Source of the DNA: Nocardioides yefusunii
GTDB lineage: Bacteria; Actinomycetota; Actinomycetes; Propionibacteriales; Nocardioidaceae
Length of the DNA: 64,000 nucleotides
NCBI RefSeq assembly: GCF_004014875.1
Contig: NZ_CP034929.1
Coordinates: forward strand, 1,550,001 to 1,614,000
Reading direction: 5' to 3'
A program made the translations under genes and the position numbers. This document shows, one piece after another, positions 42,034 to 49,452 of the stretch (positions are counted from its first letter, which is position 1; each line of letters begins with the position of its first letter). A model generated the notes under the pieces. The model was not told the DNA's origin. It saw only the letters and a list, made by a program, of their open reading frames with translations, and ran no database searches.

Positions 42034-43341
42034 TCACATTCCGTCGCCGTCCCAGCGGCCGCGCGAGCGGCTGCGGACGGGCAGGGAGGAGATGATGGGC
42101 GCGGGGACGGGGTCGCCGTCCTTCCACTCGACCTTGCGACCCCAGTTGTGGGCGTCGTCGGCCGTGCGGTCGTGCTTGTGCTCGGTGTCGCGACCGGCCC
42201 AGCCCCAGTTGAGGTTGATGACCTCGCGCTGCTCGGTGGCAGCCTCGTCGTCGTGCGAGTGCTCGTGACCGTGCTCGTGGTCGTGCGAGTGGTCGTGGTC
42301 GTGCGAGTGACCGTGGTCGTCGCTGTGGCCGCCCTGGAGGTTGGCCGCGTCCATCGCCTTCATCATGGCGATGATCGACGGGTCGTTGCCGGTGCCCTGG
42401 TGCTTGACCGGGGTGTTCTGCTGGCCCTGGTCGATCTGGAACTGCCACGAGGCGTTCATCTGACGCATGTCCTCCTCCGTACGCCACGGCTCAGCCATGT
42501 CGTGCGTGGAGTGCGAGTGACGGATGGCCGGGTGCGGCTGCTCCTGGACACCCTCGGGGCCGTAGTTGACGGCGTCGCCGCCCCAACGGACCCACTCGTT
42601 CTGGGTGTACCAGTTCTTGAGCTCACCGTCCGAGCGCAGCAGCCAGGTGGCGCCACCCTCCATGGTGGTGAAGTGGCCGTGCTTCACGCGGGCCGGGCGG
42701 AAGAAGTAGGTGCCCAGGTCCAGGGTGCCGAAGTTGTACTCCATGTGGCCCTGGGTGGTGTACGCCTCCTCGTAGCACGGGTGGTGCGCGAGGCGGTGGT
42801 CGCTCCAGCCCTCCTGGGCGTGGACCAGGCGGGTGTAGAAGCCGGTGACCGGGTCGACGTGGAGGTACTTGATGAAGAGACCCGGCATGGGGCCCGGGTT
42901 GGGAACGGCGTCCCACTTCATGGCCTCGGAGTCGATGACGATGACGTCCTCGCGGGCGTCGGCCCAGCGCGGAGCGCCCTCGACCTTGTCCAGCGGGTCG
43001 AAGCCGGCGTCGCCGTACTCGCTGTACTTCAGGATCTTGGTGCCTTCGGCGATCTTGATGTAGTCGGCCGGCACACCCTTGGGTGCGTAGACGTAGCCGC
43101 CCTTGCCGATCTTCTGGCCGCCGTAGTTGATCTCGCCCTCGAGCACGTAGTACTCGGTGTTGGCGTGGTGGATACCGGGGCCGCGGCCCCAGTCGGTGTG
43201 GAAGTCGACGCGGAGCGAGGACGAACCGTCCTCCTCGTCCACCGAGAGGCGACGCTCGGAAGCGCGGCCCTCGCCGCCGGGCAGCTCAGCGGCGTGCCAG
43301 ACGTAGTCGTTCTCCTGGATCAACTCAACATGGGGTCGCAC
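42034..43341 (-). CDS. Bicupin protein with a histidine-rich C-terminal segment
   Basis: 435 aa, GTG start. Two cupin domains: first at about residues 45-110 (GPGIHHANTEYYVLEGEI...GGYVYAPKGVPADYIK) and second at about 170-250 (HHPCYEEAYTTQGHMEYN...RPARVKHGHF), each with His/Glu ligands for one metal. Residues about 338-365 are a tract of His alternating with Asp/Glu/Ser (GHSHDHDHSHDHEHGHEHSH), typical of Ni, Zn or Co storage or chaperone segments. The tail is basic. The domain pair resembles cupin dioxygenases. A pyrrole- or ring-cleaving oxygenase that carries its own metal store is one idea; metal removal from a chelate is another. Both are inference. Confidence 0.75.
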   Translation of the reverse strand: MRPHVELIQENDYVWHAAELPGGEGRASERRLSVDEEDGSSSLRVDFHTDWGRGPGIHHANTEYYVLEGEINYGGQKIGKGGYVYAPKGVPADYIKIAEGTKILKYSEYGDAGFDPLDKVEGAPRWADAREDVIVIDSEAMKWDAVPNPGPMPGLFIKYLHVDPVTGFYTRLVHAQEGWSDHRLAHHPCYEEAYTTQGHMEYNFGTLDLGTYFFRPARVKHGHFTTMEGGATWLLRSDGELKNWYTQNEWVRWGGDAVNYGPEGVQEQPHPAIRHSHSTHDMAEPWRTEEDMRQMNASWQFQIDQGQQNTPVKHQGTGNDPSIIAMMKAMDAANLQGGHSDDHGHSHDHDHSHDHEHGHEHSHDDEAATEQREVINLNWGWAGRDTEHKHDRTADDAHNWGRKVEWKDGDPVPAPIISSLPVRSRSRGRWDGDGM

Positions 43342-43462
43342 GGGCCCTCCGAAGTTCTCAGGGCGTCCGAGGACGCCGGTAAGTCAGTGATCACATCTTA
43401 TCGGTACAAGTTGTCCAGTCAAGTGCTTTCGATGCATTGTGTCTCGCCAAGTAAGAGAAAAA

Positions 43463-43506
43463 TCGCTCGAGGCCCCGTCCGCGGTTCCGGACGGGGCCTC
43501 GAGCGA
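43463..43506 (-). terminator. Intrinsic terminator of acyl-CoA synthetase 2
   Basis: A 19-bp perfect stem (TCGCTCGAGGCCCCGTCCG with its complement), then ATTTTT on the minus strand, 12 bp after the stop at 43518. Confidence 0.92.
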
Positions 43507-43517
43507 AGTGACCGGAC

Positions 43518-45053
43518 TCAGGCCGTCGGGGGCTTGAGGTCGCGCTTGACGATCTTGCCGCCGGCATTGCGGGGCAGCTCGGGGGTGGCGTACCAGCGGC
43601 GCGGGATCTTGTACCCCGCCAGCTCGGTGCGGCAGTGCTCCTCGATCTTCTCCACGTCCAGGCTGGCGCCCGGGGTGAGAACCACGTGCGCGACGACGGT
43701 CTCGCCCCACTGCTCGTCCGGCTCGCCGACGACGGCGGACTCCACGACCTCGGGGTGCTTGGCGAGCACCTCCTCGATCTCGCGCGGGTAGACGTTGGTG
43801 CCGCCGGAGATGATCAGGTCCTTCTTGCGGTCCACGATCGAGATGAAGCCCTGCTCGTCACGCACGGCGATGTCACCGCACGTCACGAAACCGTCGGCGG
43901 TGGTGCACTCGGCGGTGGCCTCGGGGTTGTCGAGGTAGCCGTTCATCAGGAACGGGGAGCGGCTGAACAGTTCGCCGGGCGTGTTCGGCGGAACCTCGTT
44001 GCCCTCCTCGTCGACGATCCGGATCTCGGTCATGTACCAGGCGTGTCCGACCGAACCGGGCTTGGCGCGCATGTGCACCGGGCGCAGGTTGGTGATCACG
44101 CCGGACTCGGTGGATCCGTACAGCTCGTGGACGCCGACGGTGGGGAACGAGTCCATGACCCAGTCCTTCAGTGCCGTCGGCAGGGCCGCGGCGTTGAAGT
44201 AGAGGGTGTCGAGGCTGGAGAGGTCGCGGGAGGTGAGCGCCTCGGCGCCGAGGGAGCGGATGCCCTGGGCCATCGTCGGCACCAGGAAGGCCGACTGCAC
44301 CTTGTCCTTGGCGATCAGGTCAAGGAAGCCGGCCGGGTTCCACTTGCGCAGCATCGTCACGGTGCCACCGGTGAAGACCGGTGCGTAACCGAAGGCGAAG
44401 CCGGCGCCGTGGTACATCGGGGCGACAGCAGCGGAGGTGCGACCCGCGCCGAGGCCGTATTCGAGGGCCGACATGTAGAAGGTCAGCACGCGCGAGCGGT
44501 GCGAGATCAGCACGCCCTTGGGCTTGCCGGTCGTGCCCGAGGTGTAGGTGATGCAGAACGGGTCCTGCTCACCGACGGCGACGAACGGGTCGACGTCGCT
44601 GGCTGCTGCCAGGGCGTCCTCGTAGGCGGAGCCGATCGTGGTGGCGTCGATCGAGAGCGCACCCAGGCCCAGGTCGGCGACGGTGTCGGCGACGATGGGG
44701 GAGAGGGCGTCGTCCAGGACCACGTACTTCGAGGCGGAGTGCTCGACGATGTAGCGGGCCTCGGCCGGGGTCAGGCGCGGGTTGAGCGGCACCATCACAA
44801 GACCGGCCTTGGCGATGCCGGCTGCGATCTCGGGGTACTCCAGGCGGTTGCCGAGCAGCACCGCGACGCGCTCGCCGACGACCAGGCCGGAGTCGAGCAG
44901 GTGGTTGGCCAGGCGGCTGGAACGCTCGCCGACCTCGGCGAACGTCAGGGTGCGCTCGCCGTCGATCACTGCGGTGCGGGTGGGCGTCGCCTCGGCGAAC
45001 TCACGGATGCCGGCCGCGATGTTGAGCGGGGCACCTCCGGGGGTGAGGGTCAT
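43518..45053 (-). CDS. AMP-forming acyl-CoA synthetase (copy 2)
   Basis: 511 aa, ATG 45053 with CAGGAG upstream. Same motif set as copy 1: TYTSGTTGKPKGVL, GSTESGV, DIAVRDEQGFISIVDRKKD, RNAGGKIVKRDL. The two copies share most residues over their full length; differences cluster in the acid-binding part (about residues 200-290), in keeping with related but not identical substrates. Downstream of the HMG-CoA-lyase-like gene in the same direction, so acid activation and C-C cleavage probably belong to one route. Confidence 0.93.
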   Translation of the reverse strand: MTLTPGGAPLNIAAGIREFAEATPTRTAVIDGERTLTFAEVGERSSRLANHLLDSGLVVGERVAVLLGNRLEYPEIAAGIAKAGLVMVPLNPRLTPAEARYIVEHSASKYVVLDDALSPIVADTVADLGLGALSIDATTIGSAYEDALAAASDVDPFVAVGEQDPFCITYTSGTTGKPKGVLISHRSRVLTFYMSALEYGLGAGRTSAAVAPMYHGAGFAFGYAPVFTGGTVTMLRKWNPAGFLDLIAKDKVQSAFLVPTMAQGIRSLGAEALTSRDLSSLDTLYFNAAALPTALKDWVMDSFPTVGVHELYGSTESGVITNLRPVHMRAKPGSVGHAWYMTEIRIVDEEGNEVPPNTPGELFSRSPFLMNGYLDNPEATAECTTADGFVTCGDIAVRDEQGFISIVDRKKDLIISGGTNVYPREIEEVLAKHPEVVESAVVGEPDEQWGETVVAHVVLTPGASLDVEKIEEHCRTELAGYKIPRRWYATPELPRNAGGKIVKRDLKPPTA

Positions 45054-45097
45054 CGAAATGTCTCCTGGGTCTCGGGTGTGGTCTCGGAGCGCGCGGC

Positions 45098-46033
45098 TCA
45101 GAGGGCGGGGAACCAGCCGGCGCGGCCGAGCATGGCCGGAGCCTGGGCCAGGCCCAGTTCCTTCGCGATCCAGGTGCCGGTGGCGGCGACCTGGGCGGCG
45201 TCGATCGCGGTGGAGGTCGCGACGCCGGACTTGTCGAGCAGGTAGAGCAGGTCCTCGGTGCCGATGTTGCCGGTGGCGCCGGGTGCGAACGGGCAGCCGC
45301 CGATGCCGCCGGTGGAGGCGTCGAGCACGGTCACGCCGGACTCGACCGCAGCCAGGGCGTTGGCGTAGCCGGTGTTGCGGGTGTTGTGGAAGTGGGCGCG
45401 CAGCGGGATCTCGCCGTCGATGGCGCGGATGCCGGAGACGATCGCGCGGACCTGGGCCGGGACGCCGACGCCGATGGTGTCGGCGATCGCGAGCTCGTCC
45501 GGGCCACCGTCGAGGCAGCCCTTGGCGACCTCGAGGACGCGCTCGGTGGAGACCTCGCCGTCGAAGGGGCAGCCGAAGGACGCTGCGATGATGACGCTGG
45601 CCTTCACGCCGGCCTGCTTGGCGTCGGCGGCGATCTGGTGCCACGCCTCGATCTGGGCGCGGGTGTCGACGCCCTGGTTCTTGAGGGCGAGGCCGTCGGA
45701 GGCGACGACGACGGCGGTGATCTCGTCGCAGCCGGCGGCGACGGCGCGGTCCAGGCCCTTGCGGTTGAGGACGAGACCGATCGAGGTCAGGCGCTCGTCG
45801 GAGGTGACCTCGGCGAGCAGCGCCTCGGCGTCGGCCATCTGGGGGACGCGGTCCGGGCGGGCGAAGGCGGTGACCTCGATGCGACGCAGGCCGGCGTCGA
45901 GGGAGCGGCGGACCAGCTCGGCCTTGATCTCGGTGGGGAGGACCTTCTTCTCGTTCTGGAGACCGTCGCGCGGGGCGACCTCTACGATCTCCACGACGGG
46001 GGTCGTGCTGGTTCCAGTGACGTCAGAGGTCAT
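45098..46033 (-). CDS. Hydroxymethylglutaryl-CoA-lyase-like enzyme
   Basis: 311 aa from ATG 46033 (AGGA nine bases upstream; GTG 46051 is an alternative). TIM-barrel HMGL motifs are intact: EVAPRDGLQNE with the catalytic Arg-Asp, metal ligands in HFHNTRNTGYANA, and the flexible loop GGIGGCPFAPGATGN with the catalytic Cys. Such enzymes cleave 3-hydroxy-acyl-CoA compounds to acetyl-CoA or propionyl-CoA plus a keto acid. In this neighbourhood a lyase for a hydroxylated, substituted succinyl/malyl-CoA-type compound is likely. Divergent from CaiB copy 2 across an AT-rich operator-like element. Confidence 0.88.
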   Translation of the reverse strand: MTSDVTGTSTTPVVEIVEVAPRDGLQNEKKVLPTEIKAELVRRSLDAGLRRIEVTAFARPDRVPQMADAEALLAEVTSDERLTSIGLVLNRKGLDRAVAAGCDEITAVVVASDGLALKNQGVDTRAQIEAWHQIAADAKQAGVKASVIIAASFGCPFDGEVSTERVLEVAKGCLDGGPDELAIADTIGVGVPAQVRAIVSGIRAIDGEIPLRAHFHNTRNTGYANALAAVESGVTVLDASTGGIGGCPFAPGATGNIGTEDLLYLLDKSGVATSTAIDAAQVAATGTWIAKELGLAQAPAMLGRAGWFPAL

Positions 46034-46075
46034 GGCGGGGGTCCTGTCCACTTGGGAGTCAACGCGTGCAGCGTC

Positions 46076-46097
46076 ATGATATCGGATATATGATTCC
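46076..46097. promoter_or_regulatory. AT-rich element between HMGL and CaiB2
   Basis: ATGATATCGGATATATGATT; the core ATATC-C-GATAT is an imperfect palindrome (minus strand). It overlaps a TATGAT -10 hexamer at 46089-46094, 8 nt before the CaiB2 ATG. Confidence 0.6.
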
Positions 46098-46101
46098 GGG
46101 T

Positions 46102-47310
46102 ATGACGACTTCCTCCCCTTCGGCTGGCCCGCTGGCCGGCATTCGTGTCCTGGAGACCGGTCAGCTGCTGGCCGGCCCCTTCGCTGCCACCCTCATGGCC
46201 GACCAGGGTGCCGACGTGATCAAGGTCGAGGCGCCCGGCATGGGTGACCCGATGCGTCAGTGGGGACGCACTGACGGCAAGTCCCTGTGGTGGCCCGTGG
46301 TCGGTCGCAACAAGCGCACCGTGACCCTCAACCTCCGCGAGGAGGAGGGCCAGGAGATCTTCCTGAAGCTGGTCGCCGAGTCCGACATCATCGTCGAGAA
46401 CTTCCGCGCCGGAACCTTCGAGAAGTGGAACCTCTCCTACGAGCGCCTCCGCGAGATCAACCCCGGCATCATCCTGGTCCGCGTCACCGGCTACGGCCAG
46501 ACCGGTCCCTACGCCTCCCGCGCCGGTTACGGCTCGATCGGCGAGGCCATGGGTGGCCTGCGTTACGTCCTGGGTGACCCCGACCGCCAGCCCTCGCGCG
46601 CCGGCATCTCCATCGGTGACTCCCTCGCCGCCATGCACGCCACCGTCGGTGCCCTCTCCGCGCTCGAGCACCGTCGCCGCACCGGCGAGGGCCAGGTGGT
46701 GGACGCCTCCATCTACGAGTCCGTGCTCGCGATGATGGAGTCCCTCGTCACCGAGTGGGACCAGGCCGGATACCAGCGTGAGCGCACCGGCGCGATCCTG
46801 CCCAACGTCGCCCCCTCCAACGTGTACCCGACCAAGGACGGCCAGCTCGTCCTGATCGCAGCCAACCAGGACTCCGTCTCCTCGCGTCTCTTCGCGATGA
46901 TGGGCAAGCCCGAGTGGTCCGAGTCCGGTCACGCCTACTCGACCCACGTCGGTCGCGGCAAGGACCAGGTCCACCTCGACGAGCTGATCTCGGAGTGGAC
47001 CGCCACCATCGACGCCGAGGACCTCCTCGACATGATGGACGCCGGTGGTGTTCCCGCCGGTCGCATCTACAAGGCCGCCGACATGCTCGAGGACGAGCAG
47101 TTCAAGGCCCGCGACTCCATCGTCGAGGTCCCGGACCAGAGCTTCGGCACCCTCAAGATGCAGAACGTCGTGCCCAAGCTGTCGGCCACTCCCGGGTCGA
47201 TCCGTTGGACCGGCGCCGACCTGGGTCAGTTCAACGACCAGGTCTACGGCGAACTGCTCGGCCTCTCGGCCGAGGAGCGCGCGGGCCTCGCCGAGCGCGG
47301 AATCATCTGA
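46102..47310 (+). CDS. CaiB/BaiF-family CoA transferase (copy 2)
   Basis: 402 aa from ATG 46102. Motifs GPLAGIRVLETGQLLAGP, GADVIKVEAPGMGDPMR, VGRNKRTVTLNLR, IVENFRAGTFEKW and the candidate catalytic Asp in ISIGDSLAA. No ribosome site precedes it, and the -10 hexamer ends seven bases before the start, so the message may be leaderless. Type III CoA-transferase activating a carboxylic acid of the pathway. Followed after 3 bp by the amidase-like gene. Confidence 0.9.
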   Translation: MTTSSPSAGPLAGIRVLETGQLLAGPFAATLMADQGADVIKVEAPGMGDPMRQWGRTDGKSLWWPVVGRNKRTVTLNLREEEGQEIFLKLVAESDIIVENFRAGTFEKWNLSYERLREINPGIILVRVTGYGQTGPYASRAGYGSIGEAMGGLRYVLGDPDRQPSRAGISIGDSLAAMHATVGALSALEHRRRTGEGQVVDASIYESVLAMMESLVTEWDQAGYQRERTGAILPNVAPSNVYPTKDGQLVLIAANQDSVSSRLFAMMGKPEWSESGHAYSTHVGRGKDQVHLDELISEWTATIDAEDLLDMMDAGGVPAGRIYKAADMLEDEQFKARDSIVEVPDQSFGTLKMQNVVPKLSATPGSIRWTGADLGQFNDQVYGELLGLSAEERAGLAERGII

Positions 47311-47313
47311 TCC

Positions 47314-47997
47314 ATGACTGAGACGACCTCGCCCACTGCCGACGCGCAGAGCAAGGTCGCTGACAGCGCTGCCGCCGGTTTCCAGGGACACCTGGGAGCC
47401 GGCGGCAGTCCTGCAGTGATCGTCATCGACGTCTGCCGCGCCTACCTCGACCCGGCCTCGCCGCTCTCGGACGCCAACGGTCGTTTCGAGGCTGCCCGTG
47501 CCTCCTCGCAGCGCGTCGTCGAAGCGGCCCGCGCCGCCGGTGTGCCGGTGCTGTTCACCCGCGTGGTGCTGCAGCCGGGTCTGGCCGACGCCGGCTTCTT
47601 CGCCAAGAAGGTGCCGAGCCTCAAGGTCTTCGAGATCGGCAACCCGCTCGGTGACTACCCCGCCGAGGGTCCCGTCCCGCAGGCCGGTGAGGTCGTCGTG
47701 GACAAGCAGTACGCGTCCGGCTTCTTCGGCACCTCACTGGCCTCCACGCTGCGTGCCATGGGCGTCGACACCCCGTACATCTTCGGGTTCTCGACGTCGG
47801 GCTGTGTCCGCGCGACCGCCCTCGACGCCCTGCAGAACGGGTTCCGTCCGCAGGTCGTGCGTGAGGCCTGCGGTGACCGCGAGCCCGCCACCAACGACCA
47901 GAACCTCTTCGACCTCAACGCCAAGTACGCCGACGTCGTCGACGAGGCCGAGGTGCTGGCACGATTCGCCGCGTTCGCGGCCGCCAAGGAGGCGTGA
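47314..47997 (+). CDS. Isochorismatase-fold amidohydrolase, maleamate-amidase/N-carbamoylsarcosine-amidase like
   Basis: 227 aa. Cysteine-hydrolase triad visible: Asp39 in VIVIDVCRAY, Lys in VVDKQYASGFFGTSLA, Cys in FSTSGCVRATALDAL. The TSGCVRATALDA segment with the preceding cis-peptide region is characteristic of N-carbamoylsarcosine amidase and of NicF, which hydrolyses maleamate to maleate and ammonia in nicotinate breakdown. Here it would fit the second hydrolysis after the imidase: a substituted maleamate to a diacid plus ammonia. Between CaiB2 and a small cupin, with overlaps on both sides. The substrate is inferred. Confidence 0.85.
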   Translation: MTETTSPTADAQSKVADSAAAGFQGHLGAGGSPAVIVIDVCRAYLDPASPLSDANGRFEAARASSQRVVEAARAAGVPVLFTRVVLQPGLADAGFFAKKVPSLKVFEIGNPLGDYPAEGPVPQAGEVVVDKQYASGFFGTSLASTLRAMGVDTPYIFGFSTSGCVRATALDALQNGFRPQVVREACGDREPATNDQNLFDLNAKYADVVDEAEVLARFAAFAAAKEA

Positions 47998-48575
47998 TGA
48001 GCGTCGTCGACCTGCTCTCCGAGGACCTCACCTTCGTCGAGGCCGCCATCGCCGGTGCCCCCGGCAAGGTGCGGATGTCGATGCTCAACGTCGACGAGGC
48101 CCGGGGCATCCGCTCGGTCCTGGTGGCCTTCCCCGACGGTTGGCGTCGTGAGGCCACCGGCACCCAGCCTGCGGGCGAGGAACTCGTGGTCGTGCGCGGA
48201 GCGCTGACGCTCTCGGGCAACGAAGCAGCGCCTGGTCGCTTCTTGCACGTGACCCCGCGCGCCCTGCGCTCGAACACCTTCACCGCCGTCGGCACCCGTG
48301 CTGTGGTCTGGTTCACCGGCGCAGGTGGTGGCTGGGTCGAGGGCGACGAGCTCGTCGCCGGCACCGTGACCCTGACCGAGGTGGGCGACGGTTTCGTCCG
48401 CGAGCCCGTCGAGGGTTTGCACGGACGCGTCGAGTTCGACGCGTTCGTCTCCGGCAAGGTGTTCGACACCGACGTCGAGGTCGTCTGGTTCGAGTCCGCG
48501 TCGTACGCGAAGGTCGCGGCGGGTCAGACCGTTCCGCCGGTTGCCGGGCCCGCCCTGGTGCGCGTCCTGGACTGA
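47997..48575 (+). CDS. Small cupin-like protein B
   Basis: 192 aa. ATG 47997 overlaps the amidase stop (TGATG). Two similar halves: VRMSMLNVDEARGIRSVLVAFPDGWRREATGTQPAGEELV and a second barrel ending GPALVRVLD. Paralog of the proteins at 48785 (adjacent) and 35618. Resembles ChrR/DUF4437 cupins without an obvious complete metal triad. Translational coupling to the amidase suggests a role in the same step, perhaps as isomerase or binding protein. Function unknown. Confidence 0.65.
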   Translation: MSVVDLLSEDLTFVEAAIAGAPGKVRMSMLNVDEARGIRSVLVAFPDGWRREATGTQPAGEELVVVRGALTLSGNEAAPGRFLHVTPRALRSNTFTAVGTRAVVWFTGAGGGWVEGDELVAGTVTLTEVGDGFVREPVEGLHGRVEFDAFVSGKVFDTDVEVVWFESASYAKVAAGQTVPPVAGPALVRVLD

Positions 48576-48616
48576 GGCAATGCCGGGGCCGTTCCATCGC
48601 GAGCGGCCCCGCGTTC

Positions 48617-48676
48617 CGCAACTGTGGGATTGATGCCCCGACACGCCGTGTCGGTGGCATCAATCCCACAGTTGCG
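48617..48676. repeat. 60-bp near-perfect cruciform
   Basis: Arms 48617-48637 and 48656-48676 are exact 21-bp complements. Inside them CCGACAC-GCC-GTGTCGG continues the stem, so about 28 bp pair with one bulged T. Located between two co-directional cupin genes. Terminator, attenuator or small mobile palindrome. Confidence 0.85.
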
Positions 48677-48784
48677 TCTGGCAGTCGCCTGCGCCGCCCA
48701 CCCGATGCTGTGGTGGGGCAGTACGTCGGAGAAAATGGGTGAGTCCACGCCGACGTGGATCCCACGCATCGCAGGAGCAGAACC

Positions 48785-49384
48785 ATGAGCATCGTCGACC
48801 TCGCCAGCACCCAGCACGAATGGCTGGAGGCCACCGTCGCGGGCGCCGAGACCAGTGTCCGCATGTATCCGCTGCACGTCGACCTGCAGCGCGGCACCCG
48901 CACCGTCCTGGTCGAGTACCCCGCCGGTTGGAGCCGCCCCGGTGCCGGCACTCAGCCCGCCGGTGAAGAACTCGTCCCGGTCTCGGGTGCATTCGCGATG
49001 AGCTCCGAGCGCGTCGTGCCCGGACAGGTGATGGTGACCACGCCGCGTGCCCTGCGCTCCGCGACCAGCGCCGAGGACGTCACCCGTGCGGTCGTCTTCT
49101 ACACCGGCCCCGGTGGCGGCTGGGAGGACGGCGACGCCCAGACTTCCGGCTCCGTCAGCGTCGTCGAGATCGGTGCTGCCGGTGAGGAGGCGCGCGTCGT
49201 GCGTGAGGCCGTCGACGGACTCGTCGGTCATCTCGAGCTGCGCTCCGGCCTGCCCGAGGACGGGCTCGAGGACGACGCCGAGATCATCTGGCTCGACGCC
49301 CAGCGCTACGCCTTCGTGCCGCGTGGCGGCATCCCGCCCGAGGTCGAGGGCCCGGTGCTGCTCCGCATCCTCCCGCGTTCCTGA
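48785..49384 (+). CDS. Small cupin-like protein C
   Basis: 199 aa, ATG with CAGGAG upstream. Starts MSIVDLASTQHEWLEATVAGAETSVRMYPLHVD, parallel to protein B, and keeps YPAGWSRPGAGTQPAGEELV and TPRALRSAT, then GPGGGWEDGD and the last strand GPVLLRIL. Tandem duplicate of protein B separated by the cruciform. Beta-rich fold; no signal peptide. Function unknown, but three copies in one catabolic island indicate an importance for the pathway. Confidence 0.65.
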   Translation: MSIVDLASTQHEWLEATVAGAETSVRMYPLHVDLQRGTRTVLVEYPAGWSRPGAGTQPAGEELVPVSGAFAMSSERVVPGQVMVTTPRALRSATSAEDVTRAVVFYTGPGGGWEDGDAQTSGSVSVVEIGAAGEEARVVREAVDGLVGHLELRSGLPEDGLEDDAEIIWLDAQRYAFVPRGGIPPEVEGPVLLRILPRS

Positions 49385-49390
49385 TCCATG

Positions 49391-49425
49391 CAGAAGGGCC
49401 CCGCCGCATCGGCGGGGCCCTTCTG
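49391..49425. terminator. Bidirectional intrinsic terminator
   Basis: CAGAAGGGCCCCGCCG-CAT-CGGCGGGGCCCTTCTG, perfect 16-bp stem, between convergent cupin C and the MFS gene. Confidence 0.9.
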
Positions 49426-49452
49426 TCGTCCGTGCTGGGTGGAGCCTGCTGG

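Noticed and set aside
45098..47997. Nicotinate/nicotine degradation cluster
   Set aside because: Only the NicF-like amidase resembles it; no nicotinate hydroxylase, dihydroxypyridine dioxygenase or N-formylmaleamate deformylase is recognisable.
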